A DNA stretch of 64,000 bases, from the NCBI GenBank assembly GCA_015709615.1, contig CP054179.1, forward strand, positions 3,100,001 to 3,164,000, given 5' to 3'. The position numbers and the translations under genes were made by a program. The notes below the pieces were generated by a model, which saw only the letters and a program-made list of their open reading frames with translations, had not been told where the DNA came from and did not search any database. The stretch is from Gammaproteobacteria bacterium (lineage in GTDB: Bacteria > Pseudomonadota > Gammaproteobacteria > Burkholderiales > Nitrosomonadaceae). Shown here piece after piece: positions 42,996 to 52,377 of this stretch. The stretch's first letter is position 1; each line of letters opens with the position of its first letter.

Positions 42996-43655
42996 ATGTT
43001 TATGTGGATAATTAAACGCGATCTTCTGCTGGCGGTGCGGCGCCAATCCGATGTACTGACTACGCTGTTTTTTTTCATCATCGTGGTAAGCCTGTTTCCA
43101 CTCAGCGTCGGACCGGAAATGAACATGCTGCGCACCATGGCGCCGGGCGTGGTGTGGGTTGCCGCTTTGCTGGCTTCGATGCTGTCGTTGGGACGGATGT
43201 TTTCTAATGATTATCTCGATGGCACATTGGAGCAAATGCTGCTGTCACCGCAATCGTTATCGCTTTTGGTGTTGGGAAAGGCTTTTGCGCACTGGCTGGT
43301 GACCGGCGTACCGCTGGTGTTGATGGCGCCGGTTCTGGGTATTCAATATGATTTGCCGGCGGAGGCGTTGCTTGTTTTAACGTCGGCTTTATTGCTGGGC
43401 ACGCCGGTTCTGAGTCTGATCGGCGCAATTGGCGCGGCGTTGACGCTCGGGTTGCGCGGCGGCGGTGTGCTGGTTTCACTGCTCGTGCTGCCTTTATATA
43501 TCCCGGTGTTGATTTTTGGCTCAGGCGCGGTGGAGGCCAATATGTCCGGGGTTGAGTTTAGCGCGCATCTGTCATTAATCGGCGCATTCCTTTTGGTGAC
43601 GATTGTTTTCGCTCCCTGGGCGGCCGCTTGGTCGCTGCGCGTTTCATTGGAATAA
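42996..43655 (+). CDS. ccmB: Haem exporter permease CcmB
   Basis: CcmB is the six-helix membrane partner of CcmA. The 219-residue protein starts MFMWIIKRDLLLAVRR and contains LASMLSLGRMFSNDYLDGTLEQMLLSP, ALTLGLRGGGVLVSLLVLPLYIPVLIFGSGAVEA, both family hallmarks. It starts one base after the ccmA stop; the longer frame into ccmA is not used. Confidence 0.95.
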   Translation: MFMWIIKRDLLLAVRRQSDVLTTLFFFIIVVSLFPLSVGPEMNMLRTMAPGVVWVAALLASMLSLGRMFSNDYLDGTLEQMLLSPQSLSLLVLGKAFAHWLVTGVPLVLMAPVLGIQYDLPAEALLVLTSALLLGTPVLSLIGAIGAALTLGLRGGGVLVSLLVLPLYIPVLIFGSGAVEANMSGVEFSAHLSLIGAFLLVTIVFAPWAAAWSLRVSLE

Positions 43656-43765
43656 GGCGGATTTTTACACTGCCTATTTGGTATTGATTTGGTATAGAAT
43701 TGGCGGCTAAAATTTTTGGACTGAATCGGAACTGAAATTTAACGTGAAGAATTATAAAATTTAAT

Positions 43766-44509
43766 ATGGCTATCAATTGGTTCAAATATTCTTCTCCGGC
43801 CAGTTTTTACTCACTGGCTGGAAAAATGATTCCACTATTCGTTTTTGCCGCAGCGATACTCTTGGTGGCGGGGCTCTATGTTGGCTTTTTTGTTGCACCT
43901 ACCGATTTTCAGCAAGGCGAAGCGTACCGGATTATTTTTATCCATGTGCCCGCGGCGTGGATGTCGATGTTTCTTTATGTCGTGATGGCATTCTGGGCGG
44001 GCATCGGCTTAGCGTTTAATACCCGGCTTTCTTCCATGTTTGCGTCTGCAATCGCTCCGACCGGTGCGATGTTCACCTTTATTGCACTGTGGACCGGTGC
44101 ATTATGGGGGAAGCCGATGTGGGGAACCTGGTGGGTTTGGGATGCGCGGCTGACTTCCGAGTTGATTCTGTTTTTTTTGTATATCGGTTTTATGTCGTTG
44201 CAAGCGGCGATCGACGACCCGCGCCGCGCCGATAAAGCGGGCGCTATCATTGCGCTGGTCGGTGTAGTGAATGTTCCGATTATTTATTTTTCGGTGCAGT
44301 GGTGGAATACCTTGCATCAAGGGGCATCGGTGAGCGTCAATCAGGCGCCTGCAATGGCGAGTACCATGTTGACGGGCATGTTGATTATGGTGTTTGCAAG
44401 TTGGATGTATTCCATTGCTGTCATATTAAAACGCACGCGCGTGATTATTCTGGAACGTGAGAGTCATACGGCGTGGGTGGCTGAGCTGCATAAGAAGGGA
44501 GCGGTATAA
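43766..44509 (+). CDS. ccmC: Haem transporter CcmC
   Basis: CcmC passes haem to CcmE in the periplasm. The 247-residue six-helix protein has the WWD haem-handling signature at WGKPMWGTWWVWDARLTSEL, with the flanking histidine ligands in FIHVPAAWMSM and VQWWNTLHQGASV. Its TAA overlaps the ccmD ATG by one base. Confidence 0.96.
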   Translation: MAINWFKYSSPASFYSLAGKMIPLFVFAAAILLVAGLYVGFFVAPTDFQQGEAYRIIFIHVPAAWMSMFLYVVMAFWAGIGLAFNTRLSSMFASAIAPTGAMFTFIALWTGALWGKPMWGTWWVWDARLTSELILFFLYIGFMSLQAAIDDPRRADKAGAIIALVGVVNVPIIYFSVQWWNTLHQGASVSVNQAPAMASTMLTGMLIMVFASWMYSIAVILKRTRVIILERESHTAWVAELHKKGAV

Positions 44510-44706
44510 TGAACTGGACAAGCTGGTCAGAGTTTTTTGCAATGGGGGGTTATGGATTGTATGTGTGGGGTTCGTACGCCGTGACATTTATTTGTATTGC
44601 CGGTGAAATTCTATTAATTTCAAAACGCCACCGAACTTTGGAAAAACAATACAGTCTCATCAACGGCATCAATAAAGAAGAGATAAAAAATGAAACCACG
44701 TCATAA
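44509..44706 (+). CDS. ccmD: Cytochrome c maturation small membrane protein CcmD
   Basis: CcmD is a small single-helix protein that stabilises the CcmC-CcmE complex. The 65-residue product shows the conserved FFAMGGYGLYVWGSYAVTFI helix followed by a basic cytoplasmic tail (SKRHRTLEKQY). It overlaps ccmC by one base and ccmE by 17. Confidence 0.9.
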   Translation: MNWTSWSEFFAMGGYGLYVWGSYAVTFICIAGEILLISKRHRTLEKQYSLINGINKEEIKNETTS

Positions 44707-45139
44707 GAAACTTGTAATTATAAGTTGCGGAGTAGTTGCATTAGGTGTTGCTGCTGTTCTTGTATTAAATGCATTTCAAAGTAATCTGGTCTTCTTTTTC
44801 AGTCCATCCCAGGTCGTTGCAAAAGAAGCACCGATTGGAAAGAGCTTTCGGATTGGCGGGCTGGTTGAGGAGGGCAGTGTCAAACGCGACGATAAAACCA
44901 CCACTGTCCGCTTTTCAGTAACCGATACGGCGCAAACGATTCCGGTTGTGTATACCGGCATTCTTCCGGATTTATTCAGAGAAGGTAAAGGGGTTGTCGC
45001 GCAGGGGAAAATAGCGGCGGATGGGGTTTTTATAGCCGATGAAGTACTTGCCAAGCACGATGAAAATTATATGCCGCCGGAAGCAGCGGAAGCCTTGGAA
45101 CAAGCCGCCAAAGCACAAAAGGCATCCTTGACGCAGTAA
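44690..45139 (+). CDS. ccmE: Periplasmic haem chaperone CcmE
   Basis: CcmE binds haem covalently through a histidine and carries it to CcmF. The 149-residue protein has an N-terminal anchor (about 9-27), an OB-fold (FRIGGLVEEGSV, VVYTGILPDLFREGKGVVAQG) and the haem-binding His in VLAKHDENYMPPE (about residue 124). The usual Tyr nearby is present. It overlaps ccmD. Confidence 0.96.
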   Translation: MKPRHKKLVIISCGVVALGVAAVLVLNAFQSNLVFFFSPSQVVAKEAPIGKSFRIGGLVEEGSVKRDDKTTTVRFSVTDTAQTIPVVYTGILPDLFREGKGVVAQGKIAADGVFIADEVLAKHDENYMPPEAAEALEQAAKAQKASLTQ

Positions 45140-45213
45140 TTCCAATTGTTTTCATACAGTCTGAGCGTATCATTTTCAGATTCTTAATAACTATTCATTC
45201 ATAAGAAAAAATC

Positions 45214-47268
45214 ATGATCCCAGAAATTGGTAATTTTTCTTTAATTCTCGCCCTGCTATTAGCCATTATCCAAGGAACGCTGCCGATCATCGGAGCGGCG
45301 CGCGGTATCCCTTCTTGGATAGCACTTGCTAGGCCGGTTGTTCAAGGACAGTTCGTATTTGCTCTGATCGCCTTCCTCTGTTTAGCCTATTCCTTTGTCA
45401 GCAGTGATTTTTCCGTTATGAACGTGGCAAAGAATTCGAATACCGAATTACCATTTCATTATCGATTGGCGGCTACGTGGGGATCTCATGAAGGATCTTT
45501 ATTGCTGTGGGTTTTTATGCTCGCAGGCTGGTCTGTCGCTGTCAGTGTTTTCAGTAAGCAATTACCGGATGACATCGTGGCGCGGGTGCTGGGGGTGCTA
45601 GGGCTTGTGGCCATCGGTTTTTATGTATTCATGCTGTTTACTTCAAATCCTTTCGACCGCTTATTACCGGCTGCGCCAGAAGGAAGCGATTTGAACCCAT
45701 TATTGCAGGATGCGGGTATGGTGATGCACCCGCCGATGTTGTATATGGGGTATGTCGGATTTTCCATCGCTTTTGCTTTTGCAATCGCGGCACTACTGAG
45801 CGGAAAGCTGGATGCAACCTGGGCGCGCTGGTCCCGCCCTTGGACGATTGTCGCTTGGGTGTTTCTGACCTGCGGCATTATGCTCGGCAGCTGGTGGGCG
45901 TATTATGAATTGGGCTGGGGCGGCTGGTGGTTCTGGGATCCGGTCGAAAATGCGTCTTTTATGCCGTGGCTGGTTGGAACGGCTTTGGTGCATTCCTTGG
46001 CGGTTACTGAAAAACGTGGCAGCTTCAAGAGTTGGACCGTTTTGTTGGCGATATGCGCGTTTGCTCTAAGTTTGTTAGGAACATTTTTAGTCCGCTCCGG
46101 TGTTTTGACGTCGGTTCATGCCTTCGCGACAGATCCTTCGCGCGGGGTATTTATCCTGGCTTTCTTGTTTATCGTCATCAGCAGCTCGCTGGTATTGTTT
46201 GCATGGCGGGCGCCGAAAGTTGGTTTGGGCGGTAAATTCGATTTGCTGTCGCGCGAATCCATGTTGTTGACAAATAATATTTTATTGCTGGTTGCCGCCG
46301 CCAGTGTATTGCTCGGAACGTTATATCCATTGATTATCGACGCCTTGGGTCTGGGTAAATTGTCGGTAGGCCCTCCTTATTTCGAGGCTGTTTTTGTTCC
46401 TGTCATGACACCGGCAATTTTCCTCATCGGCGTCGGTCCGATTGCCCGCTGGAAACAAATGAGTTTGCCGGCATTAGCAGTTCGTTTACGCTGGGCGTTT
46501 GCAGTGAGCGTGGTTTCAGCGCTTGTCGCGCCTTACTTCATTGGGGAATGGAAGCCGATGACTAGCTTCGGTCTGTTGCTGGCGTTTTGGATTATCGTGT
46601 GCGTATTCGTCAACTTGAAGCATCGCATCAGCGCCAGTACTGAAGGTAACGTATTTACCAGACTGCTAAAACAATCCAGAAGCTATTACGGCATGCACTG
46701 TGCGCATCTCGGTGTAGCCGTATTCATTATCGGCGTTACCTTGGTGAACAGTTACGAGACCGAGAAAGATGTGCGCATGGAAATTGGCAGCAAGGTGACG
46801 GTGGGCGGTTATACTTTTCAGTTTAACGGCACCCGCAATGATGTTGGGCCAAACTATAAAGCTGTGATTGGAGATATTGCCGTGAGCAAGGACGATCAAT
46901 TTGTTCGTAATATGCATCCGGAAAAACGCACTTATAACGCATCCGGTATGGCAATGACAGAAGCGGCTATCGATACGGGATTTTTCCGCGATCTGTACGT
47001 TGCTCTTGGCGAGCCGTTGTCCAATGGTGCCTGGGTGGTTCGTGCTTATCATAAACCTTTTGTCGATTGGATATGGATGGGATGTCTGCTCATGGCATTC
47101 GGTGGTATTACGTCAATTACCGACCGCCGTTATCGCCTAAAGATTACCAAAAAGAATGCTGTCAGAACTGAAGAAGAGACTAGTGCATCGGCAGAAACGC
47201 CAATGCCGGTGGCTGTTGCGCCATCCGCAAACAAAGTTGAATTGGCAGCGGAGACCACCAAAGCATGA
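45214..47268 (+). CDS. ccmF: Haem lyase subunit CcmF
   Basis: CcmF with CcmH/I attaches haem to CxxCH of apocytochromes and reduces the holo-CcmE haem. The 684-residue protein has about 15 membrane helices. The WWD domain WGGWWFWDPVENASFMPWL and WGSHEGSLLLWV are plain, with conserved haem-ligand histidines in MHPPMLYMGYVG, TALVHSLAVTEKRG and the C-terminal periplasmic region. The C-terminal 40 residues are a basic, then Ala/Glu-rich tail. It overlaps ccmG by four bases. Confidence 0.96.
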   Translation: MIPEIGNFSLILALLLAIIQGTLPIIGAARGIPSWIALARPVVQGQFVFALIAFLCLAYSFVSSDFSVMNVAKNSNTELPFHYRLAATWGSHEGSLLLWVFMLAGWSVAVSVFSKQLPDDIVARVLGVLGLVAIGFYVFMLFTSNPFDRLLPAAPEGSDLNPLLQDAGMVMHPPMLYMGYVGFSIAFAFAIAALLSGKLDATWARWSRPWTIVAWVFLTCGIMLGSWWAYYELGWGGWWFWDPVENASFMPWLVGTALVHSLAVTEKRGSFKSWTVLLAICAFALSLLGTFLVRSGVLTSVHAFATDPSRGVFILAFLFIVISSSLVLFAWRAPKVGLGGKFDLLSRESMLLTNNILLLVAAASVLLGTLYPLIIDALGLGKLSVGPPYFEAVFVPVMTPAIFLIGVGPIARWKQMSLPALAVRLRWAFAVSVVSALVAPYFIGEWKPMTSFGLLLAFWIIVCVFVNLKHRISASTEGNVFTRLLKQSRSYYGMHCAHLGVAVFIIGVTLVNSYETEKDVRMEIGSKVTVGGYTFQFNGTRNDVGPNYKAVIGDIAVSKDDQFVRNMHPEKRTYNASGMAMTEAAIDTGFFRDLYVALGEPLSNGAWVVRAYHKPFVDWIWMGCLLMAFGGITSITDRRYRLKITKKNAVRTEEETSASAETPMPVAVAPSANKVELAAETTKA

Positions 47269-47795
47269 TGCGCTATTTGATTCCGTTATTTGCTTTTTTG
47301 GTGCTGGCTGCATTCTTGCTGGTGGGATTAACGCTGAATCCGCGCCAAGTGCCTTCGCCGCTGATTGATAAACCGGCACCAAAGTTTCAGCTAAATCAGC
47401 TGCAAGAGTCCGATAAGATAATGTCATCTGATGATAATCTCGGAAAAGTCTGGATGCTGAATGTGTGGGCATCCTGGTGTGTGGCGTGCCGAGACGAGCA
47501 TCCATTGCTGGTGCAATTGGCAAGAACCGGGATCGTTCCGATCTATGGCTTGAATTATAAAGACGAACGGAATACCGCAATGCAATGGTTAAAACGCTAC
47601 GGCGATCCCTATACCATCAGCATCGTGGATTCCGATGGCAAAGTTGGAATCGATTACGGTGTCTATGGTGTTCCGGAAACTTATGTGATTGATAAGAAGG
47701 GCATCATCAGACACAAACAAATCGGACCAGTGACTGTTGACTCGCTTGAAAAGACCATCATCCCACTCATCAAAGAACTGCAGCAACAAGCATAA
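47265..47795 (+). CDS. ccmG: Thiol:disulfide interchange protein CcmG/DsbE
   Basis: CcmG keeps the haem-binding cysteines of apocytochromes reduced. The 176-residue membrane-anchored thioredoxin has one N-terminal helix (about 4-24) and the redox motif WASWCVACRDEHP; CVAC varies slightly from the usual CxxC. The GVPETYVIDKKGIIRHKQIG cis-Pro region is typical. It starts inside the last codon of ccmF. Confidence 0.95.
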   Translation: MMRYLIPLFAFLVLAAFLLVGLTLNPRQVPSPLIDKPAPKFQLNQLQESDKIMSSDDNLGKVWMLNVWASWCVACRDEHPLLVQLARTGIVPIYGLNYKDERNTAMQWLKRYGDPYTISIVDSDGKVGIDYGVYGVPETYVIDKKGIIRHKQIGPVTVDSLEKTIIPLIKELQQQA

Positions 47796-47834
47796 GTGAT
47801 TATGCGAGTCTCATAAATAAAGGTTAGTTTTGTC

Positions 47835-48335
47835 ATGAAACGTCAATTGAATGGTGTAACGAAGGCCGCAGCGCTTGTTCTTCTGCTATTTCTGCTGATT
47901 CCACTGACCGGATGGTCGAAAGAGGCGGTACCGGTTGCGGAAGATCCTGTAGTTGAAAAAAGGATGTTGACGCTGACGGAGAATTTGCGCTGTCTGGTTT
48001 GTCAGAATGAAACGATTGCGGATTCGCGTGCTGATTTCTCCAACGACATCCGGCGTGAAATCCGCGAACAAATTAAAGCGAATAAAACAGACCTGGAGAT
48101 TATTCAGTTTCTGGTCGATCGCTACGGAGATTTCGTCCTTTATAACCCGCCGATGAAAGCTACCACCATCTTGCTGTGGTTTGGTCCGGCAGCTTTGTTG
48201 TTGTTTGGATTGATTTCATTGGTTATATATTTAAGACGCCGTCGTGTGCAAATAGAAGAGGTGTCACTTTCGCAAGCAGAGCTTGAAAAAGCGGAAGCGT
48301 TACTGAACGAGGATAAAAAAGGTAAAAACGTATGA
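47835..48335 (+). CDS. ccmH: Cytochrome c maturation protein CcmH
   Basis: CcmH is a membrane-anchored thiol reductant of apocytochrome c. The 166-residue protein has a signal peptide, the LRCLVCQNETIADS motif (redox CLVC) and a membrane helix (about 113-133) before a basic tail. It ends overlapping ccmI by four bases. It matches the short CcmH, with the TPR part encoded separately as ccmI. Confidence 0.95.
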   Translation: MKRQLNGVTKAAALVLLLFLLIPLTGWSKEAVPVAEDPVVEKRMLTLTENLRCLVCQNETIADSRADFSNDIRREIREQIKANKTDLEIIQFLVDRYGDFVLYNPPMKATTILLWFGPAALLLFGLISLVIYLRRRRVQIEEVSLSQAELEKAEALLNEDKKGKNV

Positions 48336-49660
48336 CGGCTTTTTGGGTTATTTCCGGGGTTTTTATTGTCACCGCGCTGCTGTTTGTGGTTCCAACGCTA
48401 TTGCGCAGCAGAAACAATGAGCTTAAAAATTTAGAGCACGATGCGGTTAACATCACAGTCTATCGCGATCAAATTGCCGAGCTGGATCGAGATTTGGAGA
48501 ACGATATTCTCAGCCGGGAACAGTATGATAAAAGCAAGCAGGAACTGCAACAACGCATGCTGCAGGATGTGACTGAGCGTGACACTGTCGTTGTTGATAA
48601 GAATAAGAAGTTCCGCAATATCGCCTTGTCCGTAGTCATTACATTAACACTGCCGCTGGCTGCCGTCAGTTTGTATTTAGCCATCGGTGATACGCGCGGC
48701 TTGCTGCCGCAAGCGCAACTCGCCAGCGCTACTCAAATGAATCGCGATGGCGGCGGGTCACCTGCGGGGCATGACAATTTTTCATCGGTGCTGGAAAATC
48801 TGATCAAGCGCCTCAGTGAAAATCCCGAAGATGTCGAAGGCTGGGTGATGCTGGGACGTACCTACGCCATCATGGGCCGGTACGGAGAAGCCAGTAATAC
48901 CTATGCCAAGCTGGCCGAATTGATTCCGAATAATCCGCAAATCCTGAGTGATTACGCCGATGTTCTGGCGATGAAGAATCAAGGTAATTTAGCGGGTAAA
49001 CCGGCTGAGTTGATTTACCAGGCGCTGAGCATTGATCCCAAATACCCTAAAGCATTGGCCTTGGCGGGTACGGCGGAATTTGAGCAAGAACGATATGCGC
49101 AAGCAGCCGAACATTGGGAAAATTTGCTGCAAGTGATTCCCGCAGATGCGCAGTTGACTCAAACCGTGAAAGATAGTATCGCTGAAGCCAGATTATTGGC
49201 TTCTGGCGGCAAAGCGGCAGCACCAGACCAAGCGGTTAAAGTAGCAGAATCGAAGCCGGAAGCCAGCGCGCAACCGACGGAAAAAGCTGTCAGTGCTGAA
49301 GCGCCTGCGGCAACATCGCTTTCTGTGTCGGGTAGCGTGACGATCAGCAGCGATCTGGCGGCGAAAGTCTCACCGGGCGATACCTTATTCATTTACGCGC
49401 GCGCCAAATCGGGACCTAAAATGCCACTGGCGATTTTACGATTGAAAGCGAGCGATCTTCCTGCGTCATTCACGCTGACGGATGACATGGCGATGACGCC
49501 GACGATGAAAATGTCGAGCTTTCCGGAAGTCGTGATCGAAGCCAGAGTCTCGAAATCCGGCCAAGCTGTCACTGCCAGCGGCGATCTGCAAGGATTCAGC
49601 GAACCGGTCAAGCTCGGCCACAATAATATAGCGATCGTAATCAATAAACAGGTGCCTTAA
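48332..49660 (+). CDS. ccmI: Cytochrome c biogenesis factor CcmI
   Basis: CcmI presents apocytochrome c to the haem lyase. The 442-residue protein has an N-terminal membrane helix (about 3-24), the conserved VYRDQIAELDRDLENDILSREQYDKSKQELQQR coiled coil, a second helix (about 90-110) and TPR repeats in the periplasm (about 150-270: WVMLGRTYAIMGRYGEASNTYAKLAEL). An Ala-rich linker and a C-terminal beta domain (about 330-442) follow. It ends 3 bp before bcp. Confidence 0.94.
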   Translation: MTAFWVISGVFIVTALLFVVPTLLRSRNNELKNLEHDAVNITVYRDQIAELDRDLENDILSREQYDKSKQELQQRMLQDVTERDTVVVDKNKKFRNIALSVVITLTLPLAAVSLYLAIGDTRGLLPQAQLASATQMNRDGGGSPAGHDNFSSVLENLIKRLSENPEDVEGWVMLGRTYAIMGRYGEASNTYAKLAELIPNNPQILSDYADVLAMKNQGNLAGKPAELIYQALSIDPKYPKALALAGTAEFEQERYAQAAEHWENLLQVIPADAQLTQTVKDSIAEARLLASGGKAAAPDQAVKVAESKPEASAQPTEKAVSAEAPAATSLSVSGSVTISSDLAAKVSPGDTLFIYARAKSGPKMPLAILRLKASDLPASFTLTDDMAMTPTMKMSSFPEVVIEARVSKSGQAVTASGDLQGFSEPVKLGHNNIAIVINKQVP

Positions 49661-49663
49661 AAA

Positions 49664-50131
49664 ATGCTCGAAATTAATCAACCTGTTGAAGATTTTTCCT
49701 TGCCGTCAACGGATAGCACACCATTCTCATTGTCGGCTAATGCAGGTAAACATCTGGTTATTTATTTTTATCCCAAGGACGATACACCTGGGTGCACACT
49801 GGAAGGCCAGGATTTTCGTGATCACCTGTCTGAGTTTACGAAGGAAAATTGCATCGTTGTTGGTGTTTCACGTGACAATCTCAAATCACACCAGTGTTTC
49901 AAGGAAAAAATGCAGTTTTCCTTTGAATTACTGAGTGATGAAGATGAAAAAGTCTGCAATCTGTTTGGCGTCATGAAAATGAAAAATATGTACGGCAAGC
50001 AAGTTCTTGGCATCGAACGCAGTACGTTTGTCATCGATGCGCAAGGCATCCTAAGAAAAGAATGGCGCGGCGTAAAAGTACCCGGACACGTTCAGGAAGT
50101 TCTGGATTTTGTAACCACACTCAATCAATAG
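49664..50131 (+). CDS. bcp: Bcp-type peroxiredoxin
   Basis: This 155-residue thiol peroxidase detoxifies peroxides using thioredoxin. The peroxidatic Cys44 lies in FYPKDDTPGCTLEGQDF. The resolving cysteine found five residues later in E. coli Bcp is absent (Asp in its place); the next is Cys63, so it may use a different resolving thiol or act as a one-cysteine enzyme. It follows ccmI by only 3 bp and so is likely cotranscribed with the ccm operon. Confidence 0.93.
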   Translation: MLEINQPVEDFSLPSTDSTPFSLSANAGKHLVIYFYPKDDTPGCTLEGQDFRDHLSEFTKENCIVVGVSRDNLKSHQCFKEKMQFSFELLSDEDEKVCNLFGVMKMKNMYGKQVLGIERSTFVIDAQGILRKEWRGVKVPGHVQEVLDFVTTLNQ

Positions 50132-50239
50132 CATGCCTGGCGATACAAAGAATCGGCGTGCTTGTCATATTTGTTTCTCTCTTTCCAAGATTGTTTTAAC
50201 GCTCCCCCGGTAGCTGAGGAATAAAATAGGCCGGATGAG

Positions 50240-51979
50240 ATGACCTACTTATTCAATGATCCGGCGCAGTTTGCTGATGAATTAGCCGAGGGTTATGCCG
50301 CCGCTCACCGTGATAAAATCCGGCGCGTCGACGGCGGTGTCATCCGCAGTCACAAAACCAAATCCGGTCAGGTGGTCGTCATCATTGGCGGCGGGTCGGG
50401 GCATTACCCCGCGTTCGGCGGATTTGTCGGCTTAGGATTAGCGCATGGCGCCGCTCTCGGTAATGTTTTCGCCGCACCGTCCGCGCAGCAGATTTGCAAC
50501 GTGGCGCAAGCCGTCGATGCGGGTGCCGGTATTTTGTTCTGTTACGCGAATTACGCCGGTGACGTGCTCAATTTCACGCAAGCGCAGGAACGTCTGCGCG
50601 TACAAGGTATCAATGTTCGTTCGGTGGTGGTAACCGATGACATTGCTTCGGCTCCGGCCGATGAGCGGCACAAACGCCGCGGTATCGCCGGTACGCTGGC
50701 AGTGTTCAAGGCCGCGGCCGTTGCCGCCGATGCCGGAAAGCCGCTGGATGAAGTCGTGCGTGTCGCAACCGCAGCCAATGACCGCGTGCGCTCGCTGGGG
50801 GTGGCGTTTTCCGGCTGCACATTGCCCGGCTCAGCCAAACCTTTGTTTGAAGTTGAATCCGGAATCATGGAAGTCGGCATGGGCATCCACGGCGAACCCG
50901 GTCTGGACCGTGTCAAAGCACCCAGCGCCGATGGTTTGGCGGAAATGCTGGTTGGCAAACTGCTGGCCGAAATCCCAGAAACCGTCAACAATATTTCCGG
51001 CGCACGCGTCGGTGTCATCCTGAACGGCCTCGGTGCAGTGAAATACGAAGAATTATTTGTCGTTTACCGCAAGATCGAGCAGCTGTTGACTGCACACGGA
51101 TTGACCATCGCTGCACCGGTCGTGGATGAAATGATTACCAGCTTCGATATGGCGGGTGTGTCGTTGACGTTGTTCTGGCTTGATGACGAACTTGAGCAAA
51201 GCTGGCTGGTGGCTGCCGATACACCGGCGTTTCATCGCGGTGTGATCACCGATACCTATTACTTGATCGACAATGACATCGAGTCAAAGGATACGCAAAA
51301 AGAATCTTCCGTAAAGCCGGGTTCTGCGGAATCGCAAGCGGCCGCCAGCATCGTGCTGGCAGCGCTGGAAGCGGCGCTCGATGTCATTGAGATGCAACAG
51401 GATGAATTGGGCCGATTGGATGCGATAGCCGGTGACGGCGATCATGGCATTGGCATGCAGCGCGGGCTGAAAGCAGCCGTCGATGCGGCCAGGGCTGCAA
51501 TCTCCGCGCAAACCGGAGCGGGGGCAACACTGATCGCTGCCGGCGATGCCTGGTCGGATCGAGCGGGTGGTACCTCGGGCATGCTGTGGGGTGTTATTTT
51601 GCGCAATCTTGGTCATGCCGTGGGTGACGAAACCAAACCGGATGCCGCAACCATTGCAACCGGTATCGCAGAGGCGCTGCAAGCTGTTATCGTTGCCGGA
51701 AAAGCGCAACTGAACGATAAAACCCTGGTCGACGTCCTGTATCCATTTTCTACTGCCTTGACGAAAAGCGCTAGCCAAGGGTTTTCAACACCCGAAGCCT
51801 GGACAGCCGCCGCGGAAGTTGCCAAACAATCCGCCAAGGCTACCAAAAATCTCACTCCCAAAATCGGCCGCGCCCGCCCGCATACAGACAAAAGCATCGG
51901 TAACCCTGATCCGGGAGCGGTGTCGATGGCGTTGATTATCGATGCGGCAGGTAAAATTATTAGAAGGCAGTGTTCATAA
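50240..51979 (+). CDS. Fused ATP-dependent dihydroxyacetone kinase (DhaK-DhaL)
   Basis: The 579-residue enzyme phosphorylates dihydroxyacetone (or glyceraldehyde) with ATP. The DhaK domain (about 1-340) has GGGSGHYPAFGGFVG and substrate-binding His217 in GMGIHGEPG. The DhaL domain (about 365-575) has the ADP-magnesium Asp cluster LDAIAGDGDHG (Asp394, Asp399, Asp401) and SDRAGGTSGMLWG. The single-chain arrangement is that of ATP-using kinases, not the PTS type, and no PTS DhaM is seen. It stands alone; its use in an autotroph is unclear. Confidence 0.93.
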   Translation: MTYLFNDPAQFADELAEGYAAAHRDKIRRVDGGVIRSHKTKSGQVVVIIGGGSGHYPAFGGFVGLGLAHGAALGNVFAAPSAQQICNVAQAVDAGAGILFCYANYAGDVLNFTQAQERLRVQGINVRSVVVTDDIASAPADERHKRRGIAGTLAVFKAAAVAADAGKPLDEVVRVATAANDRVRSLGVAFSGCTLPGSAKPLFEVESGIMEVGMGIHGEPGLDRVKAPSADGLAEMLVGKLLAEIPETVNNISGARVGVILNGLGAVKYEELFVVYRKIEQLLTAHGLTIAAPVVDEMITSFDMAGVSLTLFWLDDELEQSWLVAADTPAFHRGVITDTYYLIDNDIESKDTQKESSVKPGSAESQAAASIVLAALEAALDVIEMQQDELGRLDAIAGDGDHGIGMQRGLKAAVDAARAAISAQTGAGATLIAAGDAWSDRAGGTSGMLWGVILRNLGHAVGDETKPDAATIATGIAEALQAVIVAGKAQLNDKTLVDVLYPFSTALTKSASQGFSTPEAWTAAAEVAKQSAKATKNLTPKIGRARPHTDKSIGNPDPGAVSMALIIDAAGKIIRRQCS

Positions 51980-52025
51980 GAAAATTATTAATCAATTTTC
52001 AAACATGATTTTGCAAGGTGGAATC

Positions 52026-52349
52026 ATGAAAATGGTTATTCTTGACGTACGAGATCCAAAGGAATCGATGGCTGGTTTTGTGCGAGCCCGGCACTCGAAT
52101 CAACGAGAGGCAGCAGATCGCATTAGTATCGCGTCGCCCGAATTGCTTTGGAAAGTATTGACCGCAAAACGCTGGGAATTGCTGAAAGCGCTGTGTGGCG
52201 CAGGCCCGGTTTCCATCCGAGAAGCCTCCCGGCGGGTGGTGCGCGATGTCAAAGGTGTGCGCGGCGACGTGACAGCATTGCTGGAAGCGGGGCTGCTCAA
52301 CCGCACCGGAAGCGGCGTGATTGAATTTCCTTATGAGGCATCAAGGTAG
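52026..52349 (+). CDS. Small HTH DNA-binding protein (HVO_A0114-like), antitoxin type, without partner
   Basis: This 107-residue protein has a winged-helix region at about 45-100: KRWELLKALCGAGPVSIREASRRVVRDVKGVRGDVTALLEAGLLNRTGSG. It resembles the HVO_A0114 family, which often pairs with a TumE/DUF6516-like toxin. No toxin gene is adjacent: the kinase gene ends 47 bp upstream and the following gene is on the other strand. The ATG at 52026 has AAGGTGG at 52014-52020. It may be an orphan antitoxin or autonomous regulator. Confidence 0.6.
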   Translation: MKMVILDVRDPKESMAGFVRARHSNQREAADRISIASPELLWKVLTAKRWELLKALCGAGPVSIREASRRVVRDVKGVRGDVTALLEAGLLNRTGSGVIEFPYEASR

Positions 52350-52377
52350 ATTTTGCTGCAGGCGGCTTGATGGAAAT

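Noticed and set aside
51942..52025. 28-codon upstream extension of the HTH gene into the kinase gene
   Set aside because: The ATG at 52026 has a good ribosome binding site and the extension overlaps the end of the kinase in another frame.
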